Shown here in pieces: positions 27,044-36,800 of a stretch of 64,000 bases of DNA. Every line of letters begins with the position of its first letter. The first letter of the stretch is position 1. Below the pieces are notes generated by a model. The model was not told the origin of the DNA. It did not search any database and saw only the letters and a program-made list of their open reading frames with translations. The stretch is from Burkholderia metallica (GTDB taxonomy: Bacteria; Pseudomonadota; Gammaproteobacteria; Burkholderiales; Burkholderiaceae): assembly GCF_902832845.1 (NCBI RefSeq), contig NZ_CADFDB010000004.1, forward strand, positions 62,001-126,000, in the 5' to 3' direction. The position numbers and the translations under genes were made by a program.

Positions 27044-27859
27044 ATGAAGCGTCGCAGTCTCCTGAAGGTATTTTCCGTGCTGGCCACCGGTGCAGCGCTG
27101 ACGCTGTCGGCAGGCGCGCATGCCGAAGACAAGGTGATCAAGGTCGGCACCGTGGCCGGCCCGGATTCGGAAGTGTGGCAGCTCGTGCAGAAGGTCGCGA
27201 AGGAGAAGGAAGGCCTGAACGTGAAGGTCATCGAGTTCAACGACTACGTGCAGCCGAACGCGGCGCTCGATTCGGGCGACCTCGACGCGAACAGCTTCCA
27301 GCACCAGCCCTACCTCGACAGCCAGGTGAAGCAGCGCGGCTACAAGATCGTCAGCGCGGGCCTGACCTACATCTCGCCGATCGGCGTGTACTCGAAGAAG
27401 TTCAAGGCGCTGAAGGACCTGCCGCAAGGCGCGAAGCTCGCGGTGCCGAACGATCCGTCGAACGAGAATCGCGCGCTGCTGCTGCTGCAGACGCAAGGCG
27501 TGATCAAGCTGAAGGCGGGCGCCGGCACGGGCGGCAACAACGCGACGGTGCTCGACATCGCCGACAACCCGAAGAAGTTGAAGATCTCCGAACTCGACGC
27601 CGCGCAACTGCCGCGCGTGCTGTCGGACGTCGACGCGGCCGTGATCAACACGAACTACGCGCTGGCCGCGAACCTGCAGCCGACCAAGGACGCGATCGCG
27701 CTCGAGTCGCTGACGAGCCCGTATGCGAACCTGATCGCGGTGCGTGCGAAGGACAAGGATCAGCCGTGGGTGAAGAAGCTGGTCAAGGCGTACCAGTCGC
27801 CGGAAGTGAAGGAATTCATCAAGAAGCAGTTCAAGGGCTCGATGGTCGCGTCGTTCTGA
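27044..27859 (+). CDS. MetQ/NlpA family ABC transporter substrate-binding protein
   Basis: A ~271-aa periplasmic binding protein. The signal peptide MKRRSLLKVFSVLATGAALTLSAGAHAE is cleaved after AHA, not at a lipobox, so it looks soluble rather than a lipoprotein as in E. coli. The mature part begins KVIKVGTVAGPDSEVWQLVQ and contains NDYVQPNAALDSGDLDANSFQHQPYL, the NlpA/MetQ signature. The likely ligand is methionine, but no metN ATPase or metI permease lies nearby, so it is an orphan. The ATG at 27044 with an upstream AAGCGAGAA is chosen over 27023. Confidence 0.9.
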   Translation: MKRRSLLKVFSVLATGAALTLSAGAHAEDKVIKVGTVAGPDSEVWQLVQKVAKEKEGLNVKVIEFNDYVQPNAALDSGDLDANSFQHQPYLDSQVKQRGYKIVSAGLTYISPIGVYSKKFKALKDLPQGAKLAVPNDPSNENRALLLLQTQGVIKLKAGAGTGGNNATVLDIADNPKKLKISELDAAQLPRVLSDVDAAVINTNYALAANLQPTKDAIALESLTSPYANLIAVRAKDKDQPWVKKLVKAYQSPEVKEFIKKQFKGSMVASF

Positions 27860-27880
27860 ACGCGATCGGATGATCGAACG

Positions 27881-27909
27881 AAGGCCTGCACGTGTGCAGG
27901 CCTTTTTTT
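27881..27909 (+). terminator. Intrinsic terminator after the MetQ-like gene
   Basis: AAGGCCTGCA / TGCAGGCCTT with a CGTG loop runs into a T7 run. Very strong; it also faces the convergent four-cysteine protein gene. Confidence 0.92.
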
Positions 27910-27931
27910 CGTGTGGCGCGTTCAGCCCCGC

Positions 27932-28240
27932 TCACATCTCGCCGCGCCGCGAGCAGATCGACATGATCTGCTGGATCGCGTAGTTGTCGCGCACGCCGGG
28001 CAGTGACTGCACGACGCACTCGTGAAAGCGCCGCTCGCGCGGCAGCAGCATCGCGTTGTTGCGGTACAGCGCATCGCACGAGCGCTGGATCAACTGGGCC
28101 GCCGCGCCGTTGCGGCTTTCGCGCAGCGCATTGAGCATGCAGTCGTCGTATTGCGCGTTGCCGTCGGTCAGTGCGAACGCCGCGCCCGGCAGCGCCAGCG
28201 CGGCAGCGACGAATGCGACGGCTCGGATCCCCCGTTTCAT
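27932..28240 (-). CDS. Small secreted four-cysteine protein
   Basis: A 102-aa protein with a cleavable signal peptide (MKRGIRAVAFVAAALALPGAAFA) and four cysteines at 34, 55, 75 and 96, spaced 21, 20 and 21 residues apart. The regular spacing (DDCMLNALRES, RSCDALYRN, HECVVQSLPG, SICSRRGEM) suggests two helical hairpins joined by disulfides in the periplasm. It resembles what has been called the VF_A0006-type four-cysteine family; no function is known. Convergent with the MetQ-like gene and divergent from the ABC importer. Confidence 0.8.
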   Translation of the reverse strand: MKRGIRAVAFVAAALALPGAAFALTDGNAQYDDCMLNALRESRNGAAAQLIQRSCDALYRNNAMLLPRERRFHECVVQSLPGVRDNYAIQQIMSICSRRGEM

Positions 28241-28570
28241 CTGCCCTCCGATGGAGTGGATTGGGTCGGCCGACAGCATAGCGTAAAGTCGCGAGCGCGG
28301 CCGACGCGTTGGCCGGCTCGGGCCGGTGCCGCCACCGGCGGGGCTGTGGGCGCATTCGCGACGATTCGGGGAGGCTGCGCCCGGCGCGTCGCGCGAAAGC
28401 TGGAAGTCAGGCGGTGGTCTGTGGAAATGGTATCCTCGTGCGTTCGCCGCCGCACCCTTTCCCGGGGCGTGCGCGGGCCGATCGCCGCGTCGCGTACGCG
28501 CGGCGGCGCCCGTCCGACGGCGGCGGGAATCCATCATCCAGAACCGACACAATACGGGGGAGACACACCC
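28241..28570. other. Intergenic region ahead of the ABC importer operon
   Basis: This 330-bp GC-rich gap separates divergent genes. I see a possible -10 (TATCCT near 28430) without a good -35, and a GGGGGAG ribosome binding site just before the importer start. No terminator, riboswitch or T-box-like structure is evident. Confidence 0.4.
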
Positions 28571-29536
28571 ATGAAGCGTTTCAAGACTTTCGCGATCCGT
28601 TCGATCACGGCCGGCGTGGCCGCGCTCGCGCTGGCCGGCGCCGCGCACGCACAGACCGTCAAGGTGTTGTCGATCGTCGATCACCCCGCGCTCGACGCGA
28701 TCCGCGACGGCGTGCGCGCCGAACTGAAGGCGGAAGGCTACGGCGACGACAAGCTCAAGTGGGAATACCAGAGCGCGCAGGGCAACACGGGCACGGCCGC
28801 GCAGATCGCGCGCAAGTTCGTCGGCGACCAGCCCGACGTGATCGTCGCGATCGCGACGCCGGCCGCGCAGGCGGTGGTCGCGTCGACGAAGAGTGTGCCG
28901 GTCGTCTATTCGGGCGTGACCGATCCGGTCGCCGCGCAGCTCGTGAAGGGCTGGGGCCCGTCGGGCACCAACGTGACGGGCGTATCCGACAAGCTGCCGC
29001 TCGATCGCCAGGTCGCGCTGATCAAGCGCGTCGTGCCGAATGCGAAGACGGTCGGCATGGTCTACAACCCGGGCGAGGCGAACTCGGTCGTCGTCGTGAA
29101 GGAGCTCAAGGAGATTCTCGCGAAGCAGGGGATGACGCTGAAAGAAGCGGCCGCGCCGCGTACCGTCGACATCGGCCCGGCCGCGAAGAGCCTGATCGGC
29201 AAGGTCGACGTGATCTACACGAACACCGACAACAACGTCGTGTCCGCGTACGAAGCGCTCGTGAAGGTCGCGAACGAAGCGAAGATCCCGCTCGTCGCCG
29301 GCGACACCGACAGCGTGAAGCGCGGCGGCATCGCGGCGCTCGGCATCAACTACGGCGACCTCGGCCGCCAGACGGGCAAGGTCGTCGCGCGCATCCTGAA
29401 GGGCGAGAAGCCGGGCGCGATCGCGTCGGAGACGAGCAGCAACCTCGAACTGTTCGCGAACACGGGCGCGGCCGCGAAGCAGGGCGTCACGCTGTCGCCG
29501 GATCTGCTCAAGGACGCGAAGACGGTCATCAAGTAA
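28571..29536 (+). CDS. ABC transporter substrate-binding protein (TrpX-like, ABC_sub_bind family)
   Basis: A 321-aa periplasmic protein with signal peptide MKRFKTFAIRSITAGVAALALAGAAHAQ. The mature part begins VKVLSIVDHPALDAIRDGVRAELKAEGY and includes DVIVAIATPAAQAVVAST and GVSDKLPLDRQVALIKRVVPNAKTVGMVYNPGEANS. This family is used by the S. pneumoniae-type trpXYZ tryptophan/tyrosine system and by others of unknown ligand, so the substrate is not assigned. The permease and ATPase genes follow directly, completing an importer. Confidence 0.9.
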   Translation: MKRFKTFAIRSITAGVAALALAGAAHAQTVKVLSIVDHPALDAIRDGVRAELKAEGYGDDKLKWEYQSAQGNTGTAAQIARKFVGDQPDVIVAIATPAAQAVVASTKSVPVVYSGVTDPVAAQLVKGWGPSGTNVTGVSDKLPLDRQVALIKRVVPNAKTVGMVYNPGEANSVVVVKELKEILAKQGMTLKEAAAPRTVDIGPAAKSLIGKVDVIYTNTDNNVVSAYEALVKVANEAKIPLVAGDTDSVKRGGIAALGINYGDLGRQTGKVVARILKGEKPGAIASETSSNLELFANTGAAAKQGVTLSPDLLKDAKTVIK

Positions 29537-29680
29537 GCATGTAAGCGGTCCGACCGCCGCGCTTGCGGGCCCGATCCGGGCCTGAACGACACCGCCGGAC
29601 GGGCGGCTCCCACCCGGGGCCGCCCGTTCGCTTCGCCCGGCCGTACACGTGAGGCCGGGAAGCAACAGGATTTCCCCATC

Positions 29681-30577
29681 ATGTCTCTGTTCTCGTTTCT
29701 GGGCGCACTGGAGATCGGCCTGATCTTCAGCCTCGTCGCCCTCGGGGTGCTGATCTCGTTTCGCATCCTCAACTTCCCCGACCTCACCGTCGACGGCAGC
29801 TTTCCGCTCGGCGGCGCGGTTGCCGCGACGCTGATCTCGGCCGGCTACGACCCGTTCAGCTCGACCTGCATCGCGATCGTCGCGGGCGCGGTGGCCGGCT
29901 TCATCACCGGCTGGCTCAACGTGCGCCTGAAGATCATGGATCTGCTCGCCAGTATCCTGATGATGATCGCGCTCTACTCGGTGAACCTGCGGATCATGGG
30001 CCGGCCGAACGTGCCGCTCATCACCGAGCCCACCCTCTTCACCGTGCTGCAGCCCGACTGGATGCCCGACTACGTGCTGCGCCCGGCGCTGCTCGCGATC
30101 GTCGTCGTGGTCGCGAAGCTCGGCCTCGACTGGTTCTTCTCGTCGCAGCTCGGCCTCGCGATGCGCGCGACCGGCGCGAACCCGCGGATGGCGCGCGCGC
30201 AGGGCATCGCGACGGGCCGCGCGACGCTCGCCGGGATGGCGCTGTCGAATGCGCTCGTCGCGCTCGCCGGCGCGTTGTTCGCGCAGACGCAGGGCGGCGC
30301 GGACATCTCGATGGGGATCGGCACGATCGTGATCGGGCTGGCCGCCGTGATCATCGGCGAGACGCTGCTGCCCGCGCGCCGGCTCGTGCTGACGACGCTC
30401 GCCGTCGTGCTCGGCGCGATCGTCTACCGCTTCTTCATCGCGCTCGCGCTGAACAGCGAATTCATCGGTCTGAAGGCGCAGGATCTGAACCTCGTGACGG
30501 CCGCGCTCGTCACGATCGCGCTTGTGCTGCCGGCGACGCGCAAGAAGCTGTTTGCGCGCAAGAACGGAGGGGCCTGA
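29681..30577 (+). CDS. ABC transporter permease (branched-chain/TrpY type)
   Basis: A 298-aa integral membrane protein with about eight to nine helices. Early FSLVALGVLISFRILNFPDLTVDGSFPLGGAVAATLI and late GTIVIGLAAVIIGETLLPARRLVLTTLAVVLGAIVYRFF are typical of the permease partner of ABC_sub_bind proteins. The TGA at 30575-30577 is followed one base later by the ATPase ATG, whose ribosome binding site (CGGAGG) lies inside this gene, so translation is coupled. Confidence 0.92.
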   Translation: MSLFSFLGALEIGLIFSLVALGVLISFRILNFPDLTVDGSFPLGGAVAATLISAGYDPFSSTCIAIVAGAVAGFITGWLNVRLKIMDLLASILMMIALYSVNLRIMGRPNVPLITEPTLFTVLQPDWMPDYVLRPALLAIVVVVAKLGLDWFFSSQLGLAMRATGANPRMARAQGIATGRATLAGMALSNALVALAGALFAQTQGGADISMGIGTIVIGLAAVIIGETLLPARRLVLTTLAVVLGAIVYRFFIALALNSEFIGLKAQDLNLVTAALVTIALVLPATRKKLFARKNGGA

Positions 30578-30578
30578 C

Positions 30579-31373
30579 ATGCTGTCCGCACACGATCTCA
30601 AACTCACGTTCAATCCCGGCACGCCGATCGAGACGCGCGCGCTGCGCGGGTTGTCGCTCGACATTCCCGACGGCCAGTTCGTCGCGGTGATCGGCTCGAA
30701 CGGCGCCGGCAAGTCGACCTTCCTCAATGCGGTCAGCGGCGACCAGCGCGTCGATTCGGGGCGCATCGCGATCGACGGCACGGACGTCACGCGCAAGGCC
30801 GCGTGGGATCGCGCGCACCTCGTCGCGCGCGTGTTCCAGGATCCGATGGCCGGCACCTGCGAGGCGCTGACGATCGAGGAGAACATGGCGCTCGCGATGG
30901 CGCGCGGTGCGCGGCGCGGCTTTCGTGCCGCGCTCGACCGGCCGTCGCGCGAGCTGTTCCGCGACAAGCTGCGGCTGCTGAACCTCGGCCTCGAAAACCG
31001 TCTGACCGACCGGATCGGGCTGCTGTCGGGCGGCCAGCGGCAGGCGGTGAGCCTGCTGATGGCGTCGCTGCGGCCGTCGCGGATCCTGCTGCTCGACGAG
31101 CATACGGCCGCGCTCGACCCGAAGACGGCCGCGTTCGTGCTGGAACTGACCGCGCGCATCGTCGCCGAGAGCAAGCTGACGACGATGATGGTCACGCACA
31201 GCATGCGGCAGGCGCTCGATTACGGCGAGCGCACGGTGATGCTGCACCAGGGGCAGGTCGTGCTCGACGTGTCGGGCGACGCGCGCAAGGGGCTCGACGT
31301 GCCGGATCTGCTGCAGATGTTCGAGAAGGTGCGTCACGAGCAGCTCGACGACGACGCGTTGCTGCTCGGCTGA
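30579..31373 (+). CDS. ABC transporter ATP-binding protein
   Basis: A 264-aa ATPase. Walker A is GSNGAGKSTFLNAVSG, the signature is LSGGQRQAVSLLMASL, and Walker B is ILLLDEHTAALDPKTA, with a switch histidine in MMVTHSMRQALDYG. The signature and Walker B spacing fit an importer ATPase. It energises the upstream binding protein and permease. The start follows the permease stop by one base. Confidence 0.94.
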   Translation: MLSAHDLKLTFNPGTPIETRALRGLSLDIPDGQFVAVIGSNGAGKSTFLNAVSGDQRVDSGRIAIDGTDVTRKAAWDRAHLVARVFQDPMAGTCEALTIEENMALAMARGARRGFRAALDRPSRELFRDKLRLLNLGLENRLTDRIGLLSGGQRQAVSLLMASLRPSRILLLDEHTAALDPKTAAFVLELTARIVAESKLTTMMVTHSMRQALDYGERTVMLHQGQVVLDVSGDARKGLDVPDLLQMFEKVRHEQLDDDALLLG

Positions 31374-31410
31374 CGGCGGCGGGCGGGCCGGCGCGGTGTG
31401 CGATGTGCGC

Positions 31411-31438
31411 ATCGTGCCGGCTGGCCGCTCGGCACGAT
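31411..31438. other. Perfect inverted repeat downstream of the ABC operon
   Basis: ATCGTGCCG / CGGCACGAT, nine base pairs with a ten-base loop, lies 38 bp past the ATPase stop. No T-run follows, so it may be a Rho-associated 3' end structure rather than an intrinsic terminator. Confidence 0.35.
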
Positions 31439-31634
31439 CCGGCCCGGTTGCGCGATCCGGTTCACGTGGGTCGCCCCGGCGCCGCAAAGGCGTGGCGGGC
31501 ATTCGCCCGCGCGATCCGGCGAGGCCGGGAACGACGCGCCGTAACAGGGTGACTTCGCCGGCTTTTCACCGGTCTTTGATCTGACGAAAGAGCGGTTTCG
31601 TACCAGGACTGTGCGACGTGCACGCATTGCCATA

Positions 31635-31654
31635 TACTGTATATCCATACAGTT
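31635..31654 (+). promoter_or_regulatory. LexA (SOS) box of the imuA-imuB-dnaE2 cassette
   Basis: TACTGTATATCCATACAGTT contains the full CTGT-N8-ACAG LexA consensus (31637-31652). It overlaps a TATACT -10-like hexamer at 31633-31638, so bound LexA would block RNA polymerase. It lies just upstream of imuA, as known for SOS mutasome cassettes. Confidence 0.9.
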
Positions 31655-31666
31655 GTGGGTGGCGTC

Positions 31667-32374
31667 ATGCTCGCATCCTCCATTTCTCCCGAATCCCTTC
31701 ATCCATCGCTCTGGCGCGGCTCGCAGCTCGCGCGCGGCGGTCCGCGCACGATCGAGACCGGTTTCGCGCCGCTGTCGGCCGAGTTGCCGGGCGGCGGCTG
31801 GCCGGTCGGCGGGCTCGTCGAACTGCTGGCCGCGCAGCCGGGCTGCGGCGAGATGCGGCTGCTCGCACCCGCGCTTGCCCGCACCGTCAGCGCCCGGCGG
31901 CCACTTGCGCTCGTCGCGCCGCCGCAAGCCCCGCATGCAACCGCGCTCGCCAGTCTCGGCGTGCCGGCCGACGCGCTGCTGTGGCTGCGCGCCGGCACCC
32001 GCACGGATGCGCTGTGGGCCGCCGAGCAGGCGCTCAAGACCGGCTGCTGCGGCGCGCTGCTGCTGTGGCAGGACGCGCGGCCCGACGCGCTGCGGCGGCT
32101 GCATCTCGCGGCCGCGCGCACGGGCGACACGCTGTTCGTGATGCTGCGCCCGCTGTCGGCCGAGCGGCAACCGTCGCCGGCCGTGCTGCGCGTCGCGCTG
32201 TACCCGGTGCCGGGCGGCGTGTCGCTCGACATCGTCAAGCGGCGCGGCCCCGCACGCAGCGAGCCGCTCGTGCTCGACCTGCCGTCGCCCATCGTGGAGA
32301 GCCGCTATGCGCGTCTTGCTCGGCATCCATCTGCCGCGCCTGCCGCTCGACGTGTGCGTCGCGCCTCCGTCTGA
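31667..32374 (+). CDS. imuA: Translesion DNA synthesis-associated protein ImuA
   Basis: About 235 aa, RecA/SulA-like. The N-terminus (SLWRGSQLARGGPRTIETGFAPLSAELPGGGWPVGGLVELLAAQPGCGEMRLL) matches ImuA, whose P-loop region is degenerate compared with RecA. It works with ImuB and DnaE2 in damage-induced mutagenesis. The GTG at 31655 would abut the LexA box, so I prefer the ATG at 31667 with GGTGG before it. Its 3' end overlaps imuB by 68 bp. Confidence 0.9.
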   Translation: MLASSISPESLHPSLWRGSQLARGGPRTIETGFAPLSAELPGGGWPVGGLVELLAAQPGCGEMRLLAPALARTVSARRPLALVAPPQAPHATALASLGVPADALLWLRAGTRTDALWAAEQALKTGCCGALLLWQDARPDALRRLHLAAARTGDTLFVMLRPLSAERQPSPAVLRVALYPVPGGVSLDIVKRRGPARSEPLVLDLPSPIVESRYARLARHPSAAPAARRVRRASV

Positions 32375-33794
32375 CGGCGAGGCTGGCGGCGCCGGCCGGG
32401 CGGTGCTCGAGCAGGGTGTCGTGCTGATCGCCGACGCGGCCGCGCGCCGGCAGGGCGTGCGCGCGGGCATGAAGCGCGGCGGCGTGCTCACGCTCGCCCC
32501 GCACACGCAGCTCGTCGAACGCGATCCCGCCCGCGAGGCCGATGCGCTGCGCGCGGTCGCGCTCGCGTTGCTGCGCTTTTCGCCGTGCGTCGCGCTCGAC
32601 GACGAAGCCACGCTGATCGTCGACGTCGGCCCGAGCCTGCGGCTGTTCGGCGGGTTGCCGTCGCTGTGCCGCCAGGTGCGCGCGACGCTCGCGGCGCTCG
32701 GCTATGCGGCGCGCCTGTCCGCCGCGCCGACCGGGCGCGGCGCGTGGCTGCTCGCGCGCACGTCGGCCCGGGCGCGCATCCGGCGCCGCATCGCGAGCCC
32801 GGCTTCGCTCGTCCGTTCGCTCGACAGGCTGCCGTGCGTGCTGCTGCCCGATGCGCGCCCGTATGCGGGCTGGTTCGACGGCCTCGGCTGCCGCACGCTC
32901 GCCGATCTGCGCGGCCTGCCGCGCGCGGGGCTGCAGCGCCGTTGCGGCCCCGCGCTGCTGGCCGCGCTCGATCGTGCGTACGGCGATGCGGTCGAGCCGC
33001 TTGCATGGATGGCGGTGCCGCCCGTGTTCGACGTGCGGCTCGAATTGCCGGAGCGCGTCGAATACGCGGAAGCCGTGCTGTTCGCCGCGCGGCGGCTCGT
33101 CGCGCAGCTGTGCGGCTGGCTGGCCGCGCGGCAACTGTCGCTGGCCGCGATGACGTTCGATCTCGAGCACGAGCGCGGCCGCCAGGCCGTGCCGCCGACG
33201 CCGCTCGAACTCGCGTTCGCCGTGCCCGTGCGCGACGACGCGCACTTCATGCGGCTGCTCGGCGAGCGGCTCGCGCGCGTCGAGTTGCCGGCCGCGGTGA
33301 TCGCGGTGCGTCTGCAAGCCACGCGCGTCGAATCGGTCGCACCGCCGGCCGAGGATCTCTTTCCCGAGCCGGGCGGCACGCGCGAGACACGCGCGCGGCT
33401 GTTCGAGCTGCTGGTCGCGCGGCTCGGCGCGGACAACGTGCTGCGCGCGGCACCCGTTGCCGATCACCGGCCCGAGGCCGCGAACCGCTGGCTGCCGCTC
33501 GATGCGCAGGCCGGCAAGCCGGCGGCCGGGCCGCCGGCGGTGCCGCCGAGGCCCGCGTGGCTGCTGGACGAGCCGCTGCCGTTGCTGATGCGTGAGAATC
33601 GGCCGGTCTTTCATACGCCGCTCAGGATGATGTCGTCGGTGGAACGGATCGAGGCCGGGTGGTTCGACGATCAGTTCGCGGCGCGCGATTACTGCGTCGC
33701 GCAGGACGAGGCCGGTGCGTGCTACTGGGTGTTCAAGGAGCGGGCAGGGAGCGAGGCCGAGCCGCGCTGGTTCCTGCACGGCCTGTTCGGGTGA
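32307..33794 (+). CDS. imuB: ImuB, Y-family polymerase-like translesion factor
   Basis: A 495-aa Y-family-like protein beginning MRVLLGIHLPRLPLDVCV. The palm/fingers region contains LVERDPAREADALRAVALALLRFSPCVAL and DVGPSLRLFGGLPSLCRQV. Catalytic acidic residues of true Y-family polymerases appear absent (the first-strand aspartate motif reads GIHLPRLPLD), as expected for ImuB, which acts as a non-catalytic bridge to DnaE2 and the sliding clamp. It overlaps imuA by 68 bp and ends at most six bases before dnaE2. Confidence 0.92.
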   Translation: MRVLLGIHLPRLPLDVCVAPPSDGEAGGAGRAVLEQGVVLIADAAARRQGVRAGMKRGGVLTLAPHTQLVERDPAREADALRAVALALLRFSPCVALDDEATLIVDVGPSLRLFGGLPSLCRQVRATLAALGYAARLSAAPTGRGAWLLARTSARARIRRRIASPASLVRSLDRLPCVLLPDARPYAGWFDGLGCRTLADLRGLPRAGLQRRCGPALLAALDRAYGDAVEPLAWMAVPPVFDVRLELPERVEYAEAVLFAARRLVAQLCGWLAARQLSLAAMTFDLEHERGRQAVPPTPLELAFAVPVRDDAHFMRLLGERLARVELPAAVIAVRLQATRVESVAPPAEDLFPEPGGTRETRARLFELLVARLGADNVLRAAPVADHRPEAANRWLPLDAQAGKPAAGPPAVPPRPAWLLDEPLPLLMRENRPVFHTPLRMMSSVERIEAGWFDDQFAARDYCVAQDEAGACYWVFKERAGSEAEPRWFLHGLFG

Positions 33795-33800
33795 GTGGCG

Positions 33801-36800
33801 ATGGTTGCGGAATTCAGCTGGCTGCCCGATTACGCGGAGTTGTTCTGCCGTTCGAACTTTTCGTTCCTGCATGGCGCGTCGCATGCGGAGGAGCTGGTCG
33901 AGCGTGCGGCCGAACTCGGTTATCGCGGGATCGCGATCACCGACGAATGCTCGCTCGCCGGCGCGCCGCGCATGCATGTCGCGGCGAAGGCGAAAGGGCT
34001 GCCGCTCGTCATCGGGTCGTATTTCGAAGTCACGCCGGATGAGGTCGCGCCCGGCCACGATCCGGGCCCCGGCGCGTTCGGGCTCGTGCTGCTCGCGCAA
34101 AACCGCGAGGGCTACGGCAACCTGTCCGAGCTGATTTCGTGGCGGCGGATGGAGGCGCCGAAGGGAACTTACCGGCTGACTTCGCGGATGCTGTCGGCAC
34201 CGCCTGCCGAGTTTGCGCACTTGCGCGGCATGTCCGACTGCTTTGCGATTCTCGTGCCCACGTATCCGGTGCGTGCCGATGTACTCGATGCGCAGGTCGC
34301 GTGGTTTCGCGCGACCTTCGGCGAGCGGGCACGGCTCGGACTCGTGCAACTGCAGCGCGCGCTGGATGGTGTGCAGCGCGACGAGATTCGTGCGGCCGGC
34401 AAACGGCGCGGCGTGCCCATCGTCGCGCTCGGCGACGTGACGATGCATAGGCGCTCATGCAAGCCGTTGCAGGACGTGATGACGGCGATTCGCATCGGGA
34501 TGCCGGTTTCGGAATGCGGCTATGCGCTGGCGCCGAATGCGGAACAGCATCTGCGTTTGCGGCAGCGGATCGGACTGTTGTTCGCGCCGGACGAGATCGC
34601 GCAGACGTGCGCGATGCTCGATGCGTGCCATTTCTCTCTCGACGAGTTGAAGTATGAATATCCGCTTGAACTCGTGCCGCGCGGACATACGCCGACCAGT
34701 TACCTGAAGCAGGAGACGTGGGCCGGGGTCGCTCGACGTTATTGGAATGGTGTGCCGGAGAAAGTGGCGAAGCAGATCAGGTATGAACTTGGCCTGATCG
34801 CGAAACTGAAGTACGAGCCGTTTTTCCTGACCGTCTACGACATCGTCAAATACGCGCGCAGCCAGAACATCCTGTGCCAGGGGCGAGGCTCGGCGGCGAA
34901 CTCGGTCGTCTGCTACTGCCTGGGTATCACCGAGGTGAAACCCGAGCAGAGCACGATGCTGTTCGAGCGCTTCATCAGCGAGGAACGCGGCGAGCCGCCC
35001 GACATCGACGTCGACTTCGAGCACCAGCGCCGGGAAGAGGTCATTCAGCATATCTACAGGAAATACGGCAAGGATCGCGCGGCCATCGCGGCCGCCGTAT
35101 CGACTTACCGCCCGCGCGGCGTACTGCGCGAAACCGGCAAGGCGCTCGGCGTCGATCCGATGCTGATCGATCGCGTCGCGAAAGGGCATCGCTGGTTCGA
35201 CGGTAGCCGCGATCTGCTGCAGCAATTCGCGTCGACCGGGCTCGATCCCGCAACGCCGCTGATTCGCACCTGGGCCGAACTGGCGGGGCGGTTACTCAAT
35301 TTCCCGCGCCACCTGTCGCAGCACTCGGGCGGCTTCGTGATCAGCCGCGGCAAGCTCACACGGCTCGTGCCCGTCGAGAACGCCGCAATGGACGGGCGGC
35401 GCGTGATCCAGTGGGACAAGGACGATCTCGAAGCACTCGGGCTGATGAAGGTCGACGTGCTCGCGCTCGGCATGCTGTCGGCGCTGCATCGCGCATTCGA
35501 CATGCGTACCGCGTGGCGCGGGCCGCCGTTACCGGATGGCAAGCCGTTCACGCTGAAGCACATTCCGCAGAACGACGACGCGACCTACGACATGATCTGT
35601 CGCGCCGACACGATCGGCGTGTTCCAGATCGAGTCGCGCGCGCAGATGTCGATGCTGCCGCGCCTGCGCCCGCGGACTTACTACGATCTGGTGATCGAGG
35701 TGGCGATCGTGCGGCCGGGGCCGATCCAGGGCGGGGCCGTGCATCCTTATCTGAAACGGCGTCAGGGCATCGAAAAGGTCAGTTATCCGAAGGAGGACCT
35801 GAAGCCCGCGCTCGAACGGACGTACGGCGTACCGATCTTCCAGGAGCAGGTGATGCAGATCGCGATGATCGCGGCCGGCTTCACACCGGGCGAGGCGGAT
35901 AAACTGCGTCGCGCGATGGCCGCATGGAAGCGCAAGGGCAATCTGGAGCAATATCATCGCAAGATCGTCGACGGGATGCGCGAGCGCGACTATCCGCCCG
36001 AATTCGCCGAACAGATCTTCGAGCAGATCAAGGGCTTCGGCGATTACGGCTTCCCCGAAAGCCACGCGGCGAGTTTCGCGAAACTCGCGTACGCGAGCAG
36101 CTGGCTCAAATGCCACGAACCGGCAATCTTCCTTGCCGCGTTGCTGAACAGCCAGCCGATGGGTTTCTACCCGCCGTCGCAACTCGTGCAGGATGCGAAG
36201 CGCCACGGCGTGCAGGTGTTGCCGATCGACGTCACGCACAGCAACTGGGAAGCCGCGCTCGAAGCGCTGCCCGACCAGCCGCCGCCACACGGCCAGCCGG
36301 CCGTGCGGCTCGGCCTGTCGCTCGTGCGCGGCCTTGGCGAAGCCGCCGCACGCCGCATCGAAGCTGCACGCACCGCCGGCCCGTTCGACGACGTCGACAC
36401 GCTCGCGCGCCGCGCGCAGCTCGAACGCCGCGATCTCGAAGCGCTCGCCGCCGCGAACGCGCTCGCGACGCTCGCGGGCCATCGTCGCGATGCGTTGTGG
36501 CAGGCCGTCGCCGCGGCGCCGGAGCGCGACCTGCTGGCCGTCGCGCCGATCGACGAAGCGGAGCGGCCCGCGCTCGGCGCGCCGTCGGAAGCCGATGACA
36601 TCCTCGCCGACTATCACACCACCGGTCTCACGTTGAACCGCCACCCCGTCGCGCTGCTGCGGCCCGCGCTGCGCGCGCGGCGGCTGTCGTCCGCTGCCGA
36701 ACTGCACGACCGCCCCGACGGCCGGCTCGCCCGCGCGTGCGGGATCGTGACCGCGCGGCAGATGCCGGGCACCGCGAAAGGCGTGATGTTCATGACGCTG

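Noticed and set aside
27932-31204. 1090-codon open frame on the minus strand across the ABC importer genes
   Set aside because: Only the last 102 codons (the four-cysteine protein) look real, with their own signal peptide and start; the rest is an antisense shadow.
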